From Chrysoperla carnea (lineage: Eukaryota; Arthropoda; Insecta; Neuroptera; Chrysopidae): a stretch of DNA of 64,000 nucleotides. A program made the position numbers and the translations under genes. Within the stretch, counting starts at the first letter, position 1. Each line of letters starts with the position of its first letter. The DNA lies in NCBI RefSeq assembly GCF_905475395.1, contig NC_058339.1, forward strand, positions 7,696,001-7,760,000, read 5' to 3'. Positions 1 through 11,944 of the stretch are shown piece after piece. Below the pieces are notes generated by a model, which did no database searches, was not told the DNA's origin, and was given only the letters and a program-made list of their open reading frames with translations.

Positions 1-750
1 AAATTGTTCATGCTCAATATCGGATTTTACCGGGTCTACTAAGGGAAAAAAACAGTTAGCTTGTAAAATGCTAATAGTAAATAGAGCACCAATAATTAAT
101 AAATTCAAATAAAAATTTTACCGCGTAAATTTCAATTCAAACACAATCAATCAACTGCATAATTTATTAAAACTACTTTTTTTGATTACATTAACACTAA
201 CCTAAGTCACACAAGGTCTTACACAAACGAAGCCAGGTGTTTACAATAAAATAAAAACACTGAACCCAATTTTAAAACCGATACAAATAATATAGCTAAA
301 TATTTAAAAAAAAAAAACTTCAAAATTTACATAAGCGCTTTAGCGAAAATATTTCCACTGTGCTAAAAATTATTGTTCCAATAAAAATATTGACCTTAAG
401 CCAGAAAAAATTTTATAACAAGTTGTTAAAAAAAATTCCAATACAATGTTATTCATATATTCCGATATAATAAAATTTTTAAAATAATATTTCATAAAAA
501 ACTAGAGGTAAGTTTCAAAAATAAATCCACTGTTTATTAATAAAACAACAACTTGAGAAGGCCAACATCAATTATGTATTTATGTTACTTAAGGTATGTA
601 TAATTTTTACGGAAGTATTTTTAATATAAAACATTTGTCAAGGAATAAAAAAATTAACTTACCTGATAAAATAAATGCCGCTACAATTGTATTTTTAAAT
701 CCAAATATTGTAGTTTTCCAATGTTGATTCATAATTTGTGTGAACTTCAT
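1..750 (-). CDS. 5' end of an unrecognised spliced gene leaving the left edge (two exons visible)
   Basis: Exon 1 runs 750 down to 663: an ATG followed by 29 codons and one extra base, with a strong donor (CAG then GTAAGTT) on the minus strand. The intron is 39-662. Its acceptor is a pyrimidine tract (CTGTTTTTTTCCCTTAG), and exon 2 runs from 38 to the window edge. Phase 1 joins correctly and stays open. The N-terminus begins MKFTQIMNQHWKTT, then a hydrophobic stretch (roughly residues 15-29, ending VAAFILS), followed by acidic VDPVKSDIEHEQ. This looks like a signal peptide or signal anchor, so a secreted or membrane protein is likely. I do not recognise the family. What is seen: ATG, donor, acceptor, phase. 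What is inferred: that it is transcribed. Confidence 0.5.
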
Positions 751-1019
751 TATTTAAATAACAGAAAAAAAAACAGAAAACTTAAAAAACAAACAATAAT
801 AATATTTGGCACAAATCAAAATCACGCAATCACTTTTTTTTTTTGGAATACAAAAATAGAATAAATTGGTTCACTTTAGTTAACTGATGGACACCATAAA
901 ACGTTTTAACACTTAGGCCACGTGTGTATGTTAGGTATAATATTTTTGTGATAAAACTATTACGCAAAGCACGTGTATTATTGAATGCTCAGTACAACAA
1001 TACGTCTACTTCGCACGAT

Positions 1020-1058
1020 GACTGATAGCAAACTGAATTCTTGTAACGCGTATAAATA
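1020..1058 (-). promoter_or_regulatory. Candidate core promoter of the left-edge gene
   Basis: On the minus strand a TATA-like TATTTATA (1051-1058) is followed by two arthropod-type initiator matches, TCAGTT (1031-1036) and TCAGTC (1020-1025), about 24 and 35 bases downstream. Either would give a 5' UTR of about 270-280 bases before the ATG at 750. Spacing is not ideal for either, so this is a weak prediction. Confidence 0.25.
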
Positions 1059-1738
1059 TTAACCAAGCTAAAAGTAGTACCTCTATACTATATTGTACAA
1101 CTCTACACCAATATACAACAACAGGAACACATACAACGTATAAGTTTGTTTAGTTAGTTTGTTTGTGTGCATACGTGTGTGTGCAATGTTCGATACATAC
1201 TCATACAACATACTACTTGTGAGATATGTGAGTGTGTGTTAAGTTGTTTAACTTCGTTTGTAATCAACTAAAACAAACGCAAATTACCGTAATTTACCGA
1301 ATTAAAGAATAGGGTATTCCACTATTTTTGAAAAAGTATCTCCTCAAAATGTTGATTTTGCTAATAAAAAGCCACCAAAAATTAATTTCGAAAAAACTTA
1401 AATTTAATTTTAAACTGTCAAAAACGCGGGCATCCAATTTTGATGACGTAATATCGGTATCATTATACGAAATAACACAAATAAGTTTGACAGATATATT
1501 CATAGACATCTGATTATAATAAATATAAATACTTATTATCTATGGATATATTATACCCAACTGTCTACACTGAACTAACTGATGGTCTATGACTCATACC
1601 GCTATGACATCACAGCAGGGCTTACCCGCGTTTTAGGTCACGTGATATACCGTTTAAAAATTACGATTTTTAATTTTAAAAGAAAAATACATTTTTCAAA
1701 TTTCATGATTTATTTTTGACTAACGATAATATCCCTAT
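1059..1738. other. AT-rich intergenic DNA, no gene seen
   Basis: Short overlapping ORFs of 61-71 codons on opposite strands (about 1294-1513) have no recognisable domain and look like chance ORFs in AT-rich DNA. A GT-rich stretch lies near 1150-1240. Confidence 0.5.
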
Positions 1739-2220
1739 TGGCTACGGACGGCAAGCCCATTTGGATTACTAGGACTTTGCGTAGGGCATGCGACAGGCCA
1801 AACTTTGTATAACCACAGCTAAGCCATTCTCAACCATGCTCGTCTGAAGCTTACTAGAGCACAGTTGAGAAAGTTGGTGGAAAGAGTCCTACTGTCAGGA
1901 CACTGTCGATTGCACTAGTATCTTCATAACATGGGGGATCTCTGATGATCCCACTTATAGGGCTTGTAAAGAAGACGATTAAACTTTCATTCATGTTATT
2001 TGCACCTGTAGAAACTTGCAGGGCATCATGTTCAGAATGCTTGGGTCCAAAACCCTGAATCTATTAATACTGGGAGAAATCTCAATTAGAAAAGCTTTGA
2101 GCAAGTGGGCATATCTTACCCGGAGACGTCTCGTCTTCGAGTGATAGATTGTTCTCAAGGAGGGCATACAGGACCCCTGGTCTAAGTGGAGTAAAATTTT
2201 ATTTTTGTCATAACTTTGAT
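1739..2220 (+). mobile_element. Decayed non-LTR retrotransposon, 3' end of the ORF (C-terminal region)
   Basis: Translated in shifting plus-strand frames, the segment shows the C-terminal signature of jockey/I/R1-like ORF2 proteins: LLSGHCRLH, then GISDDPTYRACKEDD, a stop, then TFIHVICTCRNLQG. This is the usual LTGH...MGI...C..C....H..C.C pattern downstream of RNase H. Several stops and at least one frameshift break it. A copy of the same region type lies at 23281-24096 on the other strand. Confidence 0.6.
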
Positions 2221-3001
2221 TTGGGTTGATACACGTAGACAAACGAATGACATTTGCTTTTCATTTGGGGGTACTGATGTCTAATTTTAGCTACTAAGAG
2301 AGATATCCTTCTAAGATTTCTTTAAGGCCAATTGCGTAAGCCGATTTTAATGATTCTTAAGTCAATCGATTTATCTATTTAATAGTTATTCAACGATATC
2401 CTACTTAACATAGTTCGTCGACTTTCATTTTTTTCTATCACAATATGGCGTCTGTCGGTCGCTATGTTGAATTTTCATTACTGCCCATATGTTTAGTAAT
2501 CCTAGCAAGATCAAGACAAATCGATTTCATCAATATCGGCCTACTCTCTAGTTTGCCTCATTGTAACATACATACATACATACAATTGTAGACTAAAAAA
2601 CACATTAACTCCTTTGCGAAGCACAGTCGGGCAAAAAATAGACAAAAACAGAGTAACTCGTTTATATTTTTATATTTATTACAAAACACAGACCAAATGA
2701 GTGACAAGGTACAACATAGTAGTTTTGAGTGTTGATTTTTCAATTGAAAAATCATTAATTTTTTTGGAAACTTGAAATCATAAATATGAAACATCTAAAT
2801 TTTAGTTGATCGTACCCCAAAAATGGACAAATATTGTTACAAAATTCTAGAACTTTTGAACACTTTTTCCCCTTTCCAGTTATTTAGTTGTTTTTTTTTA
2901 AATTTTTTTAATATTATGACTTTAAAGAGGTTCGATGCAACCATAAACTTAGTATTTCACAATTTTTGAAATTTTTTGATTTTTTTTTTTAAGATTTATG
3001 T
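2221..3001. other. Intergenic, no gene seen
   Basis: AT-rich DNA between the LINE remnant and the 3' end of the 310-residue gene. A short CATA/TACA simple repeat lies near 2568-2583. Minus-strand ORFs of 78-83 codons here have no recognisable features. Confidence 0.5.
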
Positions 3002-4384
3002 TTAATATCCACGGAAAGGAGGTCTAGGGCGGATAACTGCAAAAATTTTAGGTAATGCTTTACGCGGTTTATTCTTTTTCAAATATTTATTATCCGCTCG
3101 CTCTGATTCTTTTAATCGATCAAATTTGTTATAAAATTCGTACAGTTCGTAGTGTGCTAACCATGATGGGATAGTATTTACTTCATCAATTGCTTGAATT
3201 GTCACCATTTCGACAGAATTTTTATTTAAATTACTGATTCCACTTAATATGTTTTTATCTGTTGTGGGTTCTTGTTTCACGGCTTTACTAAGTTCTGGTT
3301 TTGGATTTTTGGCAATTTCTTCTTTTGTTTCATATGCTAATGGTCTAGTTACTTCTATGGGCAGGACTCGCAAGACAGGTTTAGATTGGGCTATAAAAAC
3401 ACATATTATACAGGATTAGAATAAGTCGAAAGTAAACTTTTTGAAGAAATACTGATCTAGGGTATCGGAGCATACTATCGGAAGCATAAAGTATCGGAGA
3501 AGAGAATACATCCAAATAGCATCACATGATCACTATACAAGATGTTTTCTTAAGTTTTTAAAGTGTTATTCTATTTCTTACCTTTTAGGATCTAATTGAG
3601 TATTAAAGCAACCCGGATAACTAGGTCTAATCTGACGTCAAAACATGATGGTTCCTCTCCAACTTTTATTTAAGTTATTTTCTGATTTGTTTACTACAAA
3701 ATCAGCTATTAGCCAACTGGAGCTTTTTCACGGCGTAGACTCCTTTTTCCAATTTATAGAGAGGCTTACTTACGCTTTAGTAGGCTATCTGACTACAAAA
3801 AATATACATCGTATCGTAAAAATTATAGCTATTTACTTACGTATAAATTTATTATCTTTATTAATGTTTTGTCGTTGTTCCTTAGATGCGTTGGTTTTTG
3901 AGGATGTTATAGTGTCGTTTCTTGAGTTTCTAAGAAGTGTATCTCGTAGTAATTGCTTTTCTTTCTCGATGATTGCAGAGCAATTAATAGCATATTTTGA
4001 TTTTGAAGATATTTCGGCTCTATGTTTCAAGACTTTTTTGTCTTGAATTACTTCATTTAAGCTTGGATAATTCGAAGATGGCTCTGTTTCAACTCTTTTA
4101 TAATGATTTCGATACCATTGTTTTACTCTTTCAAATCCTTGAAGACGCTGTGCATTATCCTGGCTAAATATCCAGGTATTATTATTTCTAGATGAATTAG
4201 ACGATTTTGTATTGCCTTTTTCATTGTTTTCAAGTGATGCCGTTTCAGGAGGAATGGCTGCAAAAGCTTCACTTCCATGTGTATCCACTTTCGGAACTGC
4301 TGTAGAGCCTGAACGTATTTCCGAACAAGCGAAAGGATATAAAGATCTATAAGTAAATTTTGCAAATCTTAAACTTTTTTCCAT
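3002..4384 (-). CDS. Two-exon gene for an unrecognised 310-residue basic, low-complexity protein
   Basis: Exon 1 is 4384-3841 (544 nt) and exon 2 is 3390-3002 (389 nt), separated by a 450-bp intron. The donor is ATAC then GTAAGTAAA. The acceptor is TTTTTATAG followed by CCCAATCT. Phase 1 joins give ...NKFI-PQSKPVLRVLPIEV... without a stop. An in-frame TAA two codons before the ATG fixes the start. There is no signal peptide or membrane segment. The N-terminal half is Ser/Asn-rich; a middle segment (FERVKQWYRNHYKR) and a charged stretch (IIEKEKQLLRDTLLRNS) could be helical; the C-terminus is Lys/Arg-rich and ends in a Pro/Arg-rich tail (IRPRPPFRGY). The aromatic block WLAHYELYEFYNKFDRL near the C-terminus is the best candidate for a conserved motif. 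I do not recognise the family and assign no function. Confidence 0.7.
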
Positions 4385-5834
4385 ATTTTATGGTTAGCAC
4401 ACTATCGAAGCAGGAAACTTGTATATCCGGATATTAACAAATGAGTCATGAACATTCTTGAAATTTTGAAATTTTGTATTCCTATTTTTTGACATGACTC
4501 AATATTTAAAAAATTATTTGAACAAAATAATTCAACTATTTTCAATTACCATGACAGCGCAATTAAATCAGGAAATTGTAGTAAATCATTATAATTATTT
4601 TCGGGGCGGGGAGAAAATGTGTGAAAAGTCAACGCCCATGTCCGTTATATCTATACGATTTTTGACCCAACCCTCCCCTCAAAAAGTTTTCTTGAAAGTA
4701 TTTCAAAAACTTTTCGAAACTGGTACAAATGGCTGTTGGAAGGTAATCTAATGCTACCCTTTTGGTGTGTGTTATTTGGGCCCCTTACGGGGATGTAGAA
4801 CTACGTTTTGCAAGCGAAAAAAGTCGTGCTACCTGAGTAATATATGAAAAACTATACAATTCCGAAAATTTGGAGCACAATATTTTTTTGCTTGCAAAAC
4901 ATAGGGATCCAAATAACATACCAAAAAAGCTGCTTTAGGTATATCACGTTTTGCGAATTTAATGTAAAATTTAACTGGCGTACTAGACAAACTTTCGAAG
5001 AATAATGTCAACTAGAAATTTATTTGCTAATACTTTTAGAATAATATTAAAGTAATGTAGAAATAATTATTTTCATTGCTATTATAAACCAAGGAGTTAT
5101 TATAGTTAAATGCTTTTAAAGGTAATTGTTTTTTACCATCCATTAAAAATTATTTTATAATGTGCTTCTATGAAGCTTAGACAAAATTAGACCAATGAAT
5201 TATATCCACAATTATTTTTCCTCATTTTGGAAATAAACATTTCGGTTTTTATATACTGGGTGTTCCCGAAAGCTGTGTACAATGTTCCACTAGGTACTCC
5301 GATTTCAGTAAACTTGCTTCCTTACTAAATTGCTCCTGTTCCAAACCTTTTATGCGCCTAGTGGCCCTTTTTGAATCTTTTTTTTAAATAAACTGAAAAC
5401 GGCTGATGTTTGGTATTATGATTTACCAATGATGTTCAATTCGCATAAAGAGTACTTCAATATTTAATTCAGCTAATTGTCAATTTTCACTTATTTTAAT
5501 ATTTAATTTCATAATATATAATTTATATATAATTAAAATTTTAACTATCAAATTATGGATATTTTAAAAATAATAACAAATAACAAGTGAAAACAAATAA
5601 TTGACTGAGTTAATGATTGAAAAACCGTCAGATAAGTCAAGAAAGATAGTCACTCTTACAAAGTAGATATTCTAATGACTTACAAAGTCATTAGAATATC
5701 TTTCTTCTTACTTCCTCAGTGGATATAGCATATGCTATAAACAAACAAACAAATACTAATAAGTAACGTATAAATTTAAAATATATACAATACCTGTATG
5801 CATACTATACAATGCTTCTAACCTAATTTTCACC
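4385..5834. other. Intergenic, no gene seen
   Basis: No convincing exon. TACTGGGTGTTCCCGAAAG at about 5267 resembles the CAGGGTGTTCC-type transposon termini found elsewhere here (47920, 28860), but no matching inverted end was found. A short inverted pair (AGATATTCTAATGACTT / AAGTCATTAGAATATCT) lies at about 5665-5700. Confidence 0.45.
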
Positions 5835-6190
5835 CTCATGGGTAAATAATAATGTTTACGAAAAAATGTTTCAAACAAAACTGGGTTATTTTTTATATAA
5901 GGGTTTACAAGACCCAATTGCTCATTTACGAACTCGACCTCACTTTTTACATCCTAAGCATACTATAAAGTAAGTTCTGAGTGCACTATAAAGTTTTCAA
6001 TTTCTTTTCGTTTTCGAGTTATCGTGTTCACGAACGGACGGACAGACAGACAACTGGAAATGGACTATTAGGAAATTTTATGAACACCAAAAATTTGATC
6101 GTAGACTCAATATTTTTACAAACTTGCGTTACAAACTTGGAACTAAACTTAATATACCTTGATATATTTCATATATACATGATATAATAA
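5835..6190 (+). repeat. Dispersed repeat family A, copy 1
   Basis: About 350 bp containing landmarks shared with six other sites: CTCATTTACGAACTCGACCT, GACGGACAGACAGACAACTG, and the tail TTGATATATTTCATATATAC. The same order recurs at 10640-10880, 26280-26700 (minus), 32060-32475, 37230-37665, 54625-54930 (minus) and 60185-60262 (minus fragment). A TAA microsatellite follows this copy's tail, which would suit a retroposed element, but the class is unproven. Confidence 0.75.
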
Positions 6191-6638
6191 TAATAATAAC
6201 ATATGAAATTTGTTAAAATATTATCAAATTAAATAAAATTGAAAATTATATCACATTTCAATAAACACAAAGTATCAAATATTTTTATATAATTATTTTT
6301 TTGTTTCGTATGAACTTGGAATGGGCCTAAAACAACTTGCAGTTTCCCTAGAATAGGCTGGTTTTATATATTTTATATATTGTACTTTTAATTATTGATT
6401 ATTTCGAAAAACTCTACGAATAAAAATAATAGCAGACAAAACATGAAGTTTTACTTTTTGTAAAATCCCCCTATGCAAATTAGGAAATTTCTTATTAGAT
6501 TTGCTTCTAGGAATATCTCATACCAAAATCTCACATTTCCCTGACTCTTTTATAAAATACTTGCTCGATACATAGAGACTTCCGCACTGCGGTATCCGTG
6601 GCTAAAATAAGGTTAGAACCTCATATATAGTGAGTACT

Positions 6639-6890
6639 TTACTTTCTTTTTATTAATAGGCAATTTTATTACAGATATGATTTACAAATTATATAATGAT
6701 CAGAATAAATCTTAATACCTAATAGCTTCTGAAACAAATTCGACAAAAAATTTCGATTCACCTTTGAATTCGAACCATTTTACGATATTATAGCAGTACA
6801 TTTTTAGACCGCGAGTCTAGTTTATGCTATTAGCCAGTACGATAAGCTTTTAATTGGGGGTTAAACATGGAATTTGATAAAGAAATAATA
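6639..6890 (+). repeat. Direct repeat E, copy 1
   Basis: Begins TACTTTCTTTTTATTAATAG and ends near AATTTGATAAAGAAATAA. The same order of blocks, including CAGATATGAT and AGCCAGTACGATAAGCTT, recurs at 7421-7620. The flanking 6191-6638 and 6891-7420 stretches hold no gene that I can support. Confidence 0.65.
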
Positions 6891-7420
6891 AAGACCTCTT
6901 GGAGGCACAGAAATGCTATATATAAGATATGTTTAGAGTGCTGTCAGCTTATTTTATTATAATTTCTTTAAAAAATTCTTATAGTGTGCAACTACCTTTA
7001 ATGTCTTTGTCAATGATGTTAAATTTTATTAGAATTGACAACTAGTCCTTCGGCTTTAAACATATTACATAACGAAATATATCTAAAAACCGAATTTAAA
7101 GATATAAAAACACAATAATTACATCGTTGATTATTCCTTCATCTTTTTTTTTTTGGGTTCTTTTTTCTGTAATTGTGTGATTTTGTTTGAAATGAGTTGG
7201 ACCCCTAAAATACATAAAATGTAATGAAATTAAACCAACCTATTCTTGGAGATAGTAAGTATGTTTTGCTTTTCTTAAAAGTTATGCCAAGAAGAATTGG
7301 TTATTATGTTTATTGACGACTATAGCAGGATGAGTTTTTTTTCGTTTCTACCTAATTTGCTCGACTCGTGCGGAATTTCCCAGAACGGTTAGTGAAATAA
7401 TATGTAAATGATAAAAAAAT

Positions 7421-7620
7421 TTACTTTCTTTTTATTAATAGGCAATTTTATTACAGATATGATATACAAATTACATAATGAACAAAATAAAATCTTAATA
7501 TTATTTCTCGAGCTTGTTTTTTCCTAAGCGGTATATTTTTAGTCTATGAGTCAGTAGCCAGTACGATAAGCTTGAAAATGAGGATAAAATAATTGAATTT
7601 GATAAAGGAATAAGGAACAT
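7421..7620 (+). repeat. Direct repeat E, copy 2
   Basis: Second copy of the repeat at 6639-6890, with an internal deletion of about 50 bp. It shares ACTTTCTTTTTATTAATAGG and AGCCAGTACGATAAGCTT. The two copies lie about 780 bp apart in the same orientation. They may be remnants of one element's repeated ends. Confidence 0.65.
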
Positions 7621-9289
7621 CCAACGTGGACAAGAAATAAAAAGGCTAAAGAAATTGACCCTACCAACAAATTAACCCTACCAATAAATTTGGTACCATA
7701 TTAATGTATCATACTGTGTTTGGCAGTCACCATTGTCACCAAATTTATCATTCTATTTACCAGAAGAGATCAAACCTGATTTATTCATTCGAGTCACTTA
7801 ATATAAAATCTTCTCTAATCTAAGAAAACACAGTCTCTTAAAGCCCATTCGTTAGCTACGGTAAACTTGAATGTAGTTTTACGCCGAATAACTGGTCAGA
7901 AGACTGCGAAAATGATATGCATACTTAGTACTGTTGGTGTAAGGAATATAATAATCCCTAGCTGCAAACTTTACAGTTGTTTGAATCTGTTTAACTCCAA
8001 AAGCCAAGCGAATGGTTGGTTGGACACGAAAATAAAGAAATTCCTAAATAAAACGACTTTAAGTGTAATGACGTATTTTTGATTTACCTACCACGTAGAA
8101 TGGAGGACTGATGTAACAACAAAAGCAAACCCAACGTTTCTTTAATTATCTTGTATTTTCTCATTTGTTATACCTTGTGACTGACTATACAACATCTTCT
8201 TCTCCGCGCTGTTGTTGTTGTAAGTATTTGAAATTCGACCGACCGACGCATATATTCATTCGGTTGGTTGTTTGTTGGTGTATCCTAGCGAACCGAACAA
8301 TTAGTTAGAAAACTCGGTTTATATCTATATATTTTATGATATTATCCATATATGGTAAGGAATGAAATACGTTCATAATTTTAATGCCTGTTCAAATTAT
8401 GTAACATGAAAAAAAAAACTTCAAAAATGTCGACAAATTATCAGTTGTGGTTACAAAAAATTATCCGTAATTGATGCACGAAATACAAATGCATATAACT
8501 CTTTATATATCGAACAGAAAAATTTGCCAGGGTAAATCAATCTAAAGAAGATAAACAATGATTCGGTTTTGACTGAAAAATATTCCCGAATTTCGATACA
8601 AGTAAATTTTCAAACAGTTTTGGATTACCCAAAGCTTATTCGAAAGATTCAGCTTTGCTATTTATGAATCAGTAGTTCATGTTCTTAAAAATCCTTCTTT
8701 CTTCTTTCAAAATCTTCAAAAATTCGCTATCGATCTCTTACTTACTTTGCCGAGGCTTAAAAAGAGAAGAGTTTACTCTTCATTTTCCAAGATCTTTGAA
8801 CAAACGCGGGGTGTAAAAAATTTTTCGCAAGAAATACAATAAAAGAACTTGAAAGTTTGATTAATACTCTTGCAAAATGTGAGCTATTTTGGTCGAGTTA
8901 TTCACTAGCAAAGCAAGACTGGCGCTCTTGATTGTACTTTTAAACTCGGTTAAGTTAAACAAAAAAATAATAAACGAATAATGTCCCTTTTTAAATTTTA
9001 GAAATAGTATAGTTCAGTAGTAGTATTTAGTATAGGTTGCAGGGTTTATTTTGCTTGCAATCTAAGAATGACAACGATTCTTTGCGGCACGATGTAAGCT
9101 TGAGGCAAAGAAGACCATTCTTCAGTTAATACCTCTGCAAACTCATTTCTCCCCAGACCATTTTGTCCGGGTGAATAACGCATGCATAACGACATTGTAC
9201 CTTTTCCCAATTGTGCTCACGAAACTATATATATAATTATATATATATACAGAGCTATATATAATTATATAGGGCCATTTTTCATATAT
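7621..9289. other. Intergenic, no intact gene seen
   Basis: A 71-codon plus-strand ORF (7867-8082) lacks a recognisable domain. Around 8200-8300 there is a GC-richer patch (CCGACCGACGC) with a donor-like GTAAGTATTT at about 8220. It could be an untranslated exon but has no other support. A run of ATATATAATTATAT motifs at 9228-9298 borders the foldback element. Confidence 0.4.
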
Positions 9290-10120
9290 AATTATATACA
9301 GGGCGTTCTGTTATTAACTGCAGATCGTTGGCCTACAGAATAAGCTCATAAAGACGAAGGAAAAAGTCATTTACCAATTTTGGATCTGAGCCCTAATTTG
9401 GGCGCTACCGGTATGACAAAAATTGATAAATTGGTAAATTCACTGGCTATCATTCGATAACCAGTAACCAAAGAAAATCAGTAGATATTAATAAATGTCA
9501 TTTGATAATATTCAACTAAAGAAGGGGTATGAATTGATTTCAATTGGTTTATATTATTTTGAAAAAAACATTTAAAAATACCTATTTTATTATTTCATTG
9601 GTTTGATCAATTCCCACTTTTTTTTATTATTATATTTTTGCAAGAAAACATTAGATTCTTAGTAAAAAAACAAATAACGTCACAAAGAAGGCGTTTTTTG
9701 TTTATTTACGCTAAATTAAAAAAACTCTTTTTGTGACGTTATTTGTTTTTTTACTAAGAATCTAATGTTTTCTTGCAAAAATATAATAATAAAAAAAAGT
9801 GGGAATTGATCAAACCAATGAAATAATAAAATAGGTATTTTTAAATGTTTTTTTCAAAATAATATAAACCAATTGAAATCAGTTCATACCCCTTCTTTAG
9901 TTGAATATTATCAAATGACATTTATTAATATCTACTGATTTTCATTGGTTACTGGTTATCGAATGATAGCCAGTGAATTTACCAATTTATCAATTTTTGT
10001 CATACCTGTAGCGCCCAAATTAGGGCTCAGATCCAAAATTGGTAAATGACTTTTTCCCTCGTCTTTATGAGCTTATTCTGTAGGCCAACGATCTGCAGTT
10101 AATAACAGAACGCCCTGTAT
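9290..10120. mobile_element. Foldback (long inverted repeat) element, about 830 bp
   Basis: The left arm (about 9298-9690) and right arm (about 9727-10118) are near-perfect reverse complements of about 390 bp around a ~36-bp centre. Both ends read TACAGGGCGTTCTGTTATTA inward. I saw only a few arm mismatches (for example GCTACCGGTATG against CATACCTGTAGC). It has no coding capacity and is flanked by ATATATAATTATAT repeats, so the target duplication cannot be read. A diverged single arm end of the same family occurs at 32985-33127 and 38205-38337. Confidence 0.85.
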
Positions 10121-10639
10121 AATATTATATATAATTATATATAACTTTTTTACTCGGGTAATTCGAAAGTACAACGTATTTTGACTACTTTACGAGCTAT
10201 AATTTTGAAATAATTTATTTGGTGACCGAATTGGACAAGAGATAAAAGAAGGTTGTAGAGCATTTAACGAATTTCATTGTTTTCTGTCAAGATTCATATA
10301 ATAATAAAGTGGTATAAGTATTACAACTTGTTTAGGAATTAAGTTAGTAGAGTAATTCTATAACTTAAGAACATTTGGTCTTGACCTTTTAATCAATACT
10401 GTATTATAATATTAAATTAACTTTATCTTTATCAATCTTTAATTTTTATTATTAGTTTTCTTTTTTTTAAATGCTAATCTTATTTTCTGCTTAATTTAAT
10501 ACTGACTTTTAAATGAGGAAATATTCACAAAACGTACTAAGTAGTTATGCCTTTTCTATCACTTGTGATTTGGAGCAAAGCGTAGTCAGATATACTTCTT
10601 CTATCCTCTAACGATTTCAAGATGAGTCCTACCAATACC
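10121..10639. other. Intergenic, no gene seen
   Basis: AT-rich DNA without recognisable coding or repeat structure apart from the terminal AT motifs beside the foldback element. Confidence 0.45.
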
Positions 10640-10880
10640 CAATTGTAAGTAACCCAATACCCAATTGTGACCTATGTTTCTCATTTACGAACTCAAAATC
10701 ACTTTTTATGTCCTGAGCATGCTATAAGAATTTTAGCATTATATCTTTTTTCGTTTTTGGGCTATCGTGTTCGCAGATGGACAGGCGAACAAGAGAAAAT
10801 TAACTACTCGGATGAAACCAATTTGGGACTAAAATTAGTATAACCAAGATATATATTTCATATAGACAGGAAATTACCTT
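10640..10880 (+). repeat. Dispersed repeat family A, copy 2 (decayed)
   Basis: Shares TCATTTACGAACTC, ACTTTTTATGTCCTGAGCAT and the end ATATATTTCATATAGACAGG with the other family A copies, but with deletions and substitutions. It runs directly into a family D segment. Confidence 0.6.
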
Positions 10881-11015
10881 TAAAACAAAACCAAAATAAT
10901 CAAAATCGGTTCAACCGTTTAGGCGCTACGATGCCACAGACAGACACACAGACAGACAGATGCAGAGCGGTCAAACTTTTAACACTACTTTTTGTTAGTT
11001 CGGGGGTTAAAAATG
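10881..11015 (+). repeat. Dispersed repeat family D, copy 1
   Basis: Contains AATCGGTTCAACCGTTTAGG, a GACA-rich microsatellite and the end TTAGTTCGGGGGTTAAAAAT. The same blocks occur at 50460-50718 plus 51075-51115, where a LINE splits them, and in reverse at 58478-58780. Confidence 0.7.
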
Positions 11016-11328
11016 AATGAATCACAGTTTTAACATTCAGTTTGTAATAAATAATTCAGACAACATGATAATAATGTAATTAAAATAAGAGAGCAAATAA
11101 TAAGTTGGTGATCTGTTGGATGACTTGTCTAACTAACAACTAACTGAACAAGTGAATGTTTTAATTAATTGGGTAATTTAAAGTCGAAATCATTTCTACA
11201 TAAGTTGATGATTGTTATAATATATTTCTTGAAGAAAACACAGCCTGTGTGTCAGTGCTATTCTGAAATAGAACATCTGCTACAACAAACAAGTATCATC
11301 TACTATAACTAACTATACACTATATCTA

Positions 11329-11650
11329 TACAGCATGTTAAATTTACATCTAGGCATATAAATATCATGAGTATGACAGAATACATACGTTAAGCAATGT
11401 ATCTAAGTGAGAGATATTAAATACATGTGTTGAAGCTTCGATATGTATTGAGATAGTTGCAAGACGCTTGGAGAGTGGGAGTTTCTTAGTTGAATAGATG
11501 AACTACAACAGGTAAGCCACGATACAAGTTACTTTTACAATTTCATATAACACCTATAATACTTCTCACTTCGATGCATTGTTTAACGCATGTACTCATG
11601 TCATACTCGTGACATATTTATATGCCTAGATATAAATCGAACATTCTGTA
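11329..11650. mobile_element. MITE family M1, copy 1 (long terminal inverted repeats)
   Basis: The ends read TACAGCATGTTAAATTTACA and, from the other side, TACAGAATGTTCGATTTATA. They continue as about 90-bp imperfect inverted repeats containing CATCTAGGCATATAAATAT. The non-coding centre has GAGTGGGAGTTTCTTAGTTG. Copies at 12933-13251 (inverted) and 14391-14720 confirm the boundaries. Confidence 0.8.
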
Positions 11651-11944
11651 TATGTATTCTAGTAATAGTTCGAACAGAAAATTGTTGTAGCATTGTATTG
11701 TAATAATAAAGTATGTATTAGTAAAGAGTTGAGAACACAGAGTATGTTCGTCAGCGTCAGCATCAAAAACAATAAAAAGTTTTGTCTACTCTTGTTTCTT
11801 TTTGTATTATTGCATAATTTATGTAGAAAGTTTAGCCATTTTTATTGTTATTACAATTTTATATTTTATTTAATTATTGTCTTTCTAATAGAAACTTATT
11901 ATTTTTACTTCTTTTTTTTATCGTTTAAGTATAAACTAAATTAT

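Noticed and set aside
3645-4365. 133-codon plus-strand ORF and 80-codon alternative-frame ORF over the 310-residue gene
   Set aside because: They are shadows of the spliced minus-strand gene, and one crosses its intron.
9290-10120. Palindrome as an assembly artefact
   Set aside because: The arms are not perfectly identical and a diverged family member exists at 33.0 and 38.2 kb, which argues for a real element. The 33.1-kb palindrome has a TSD and an empty site as support.
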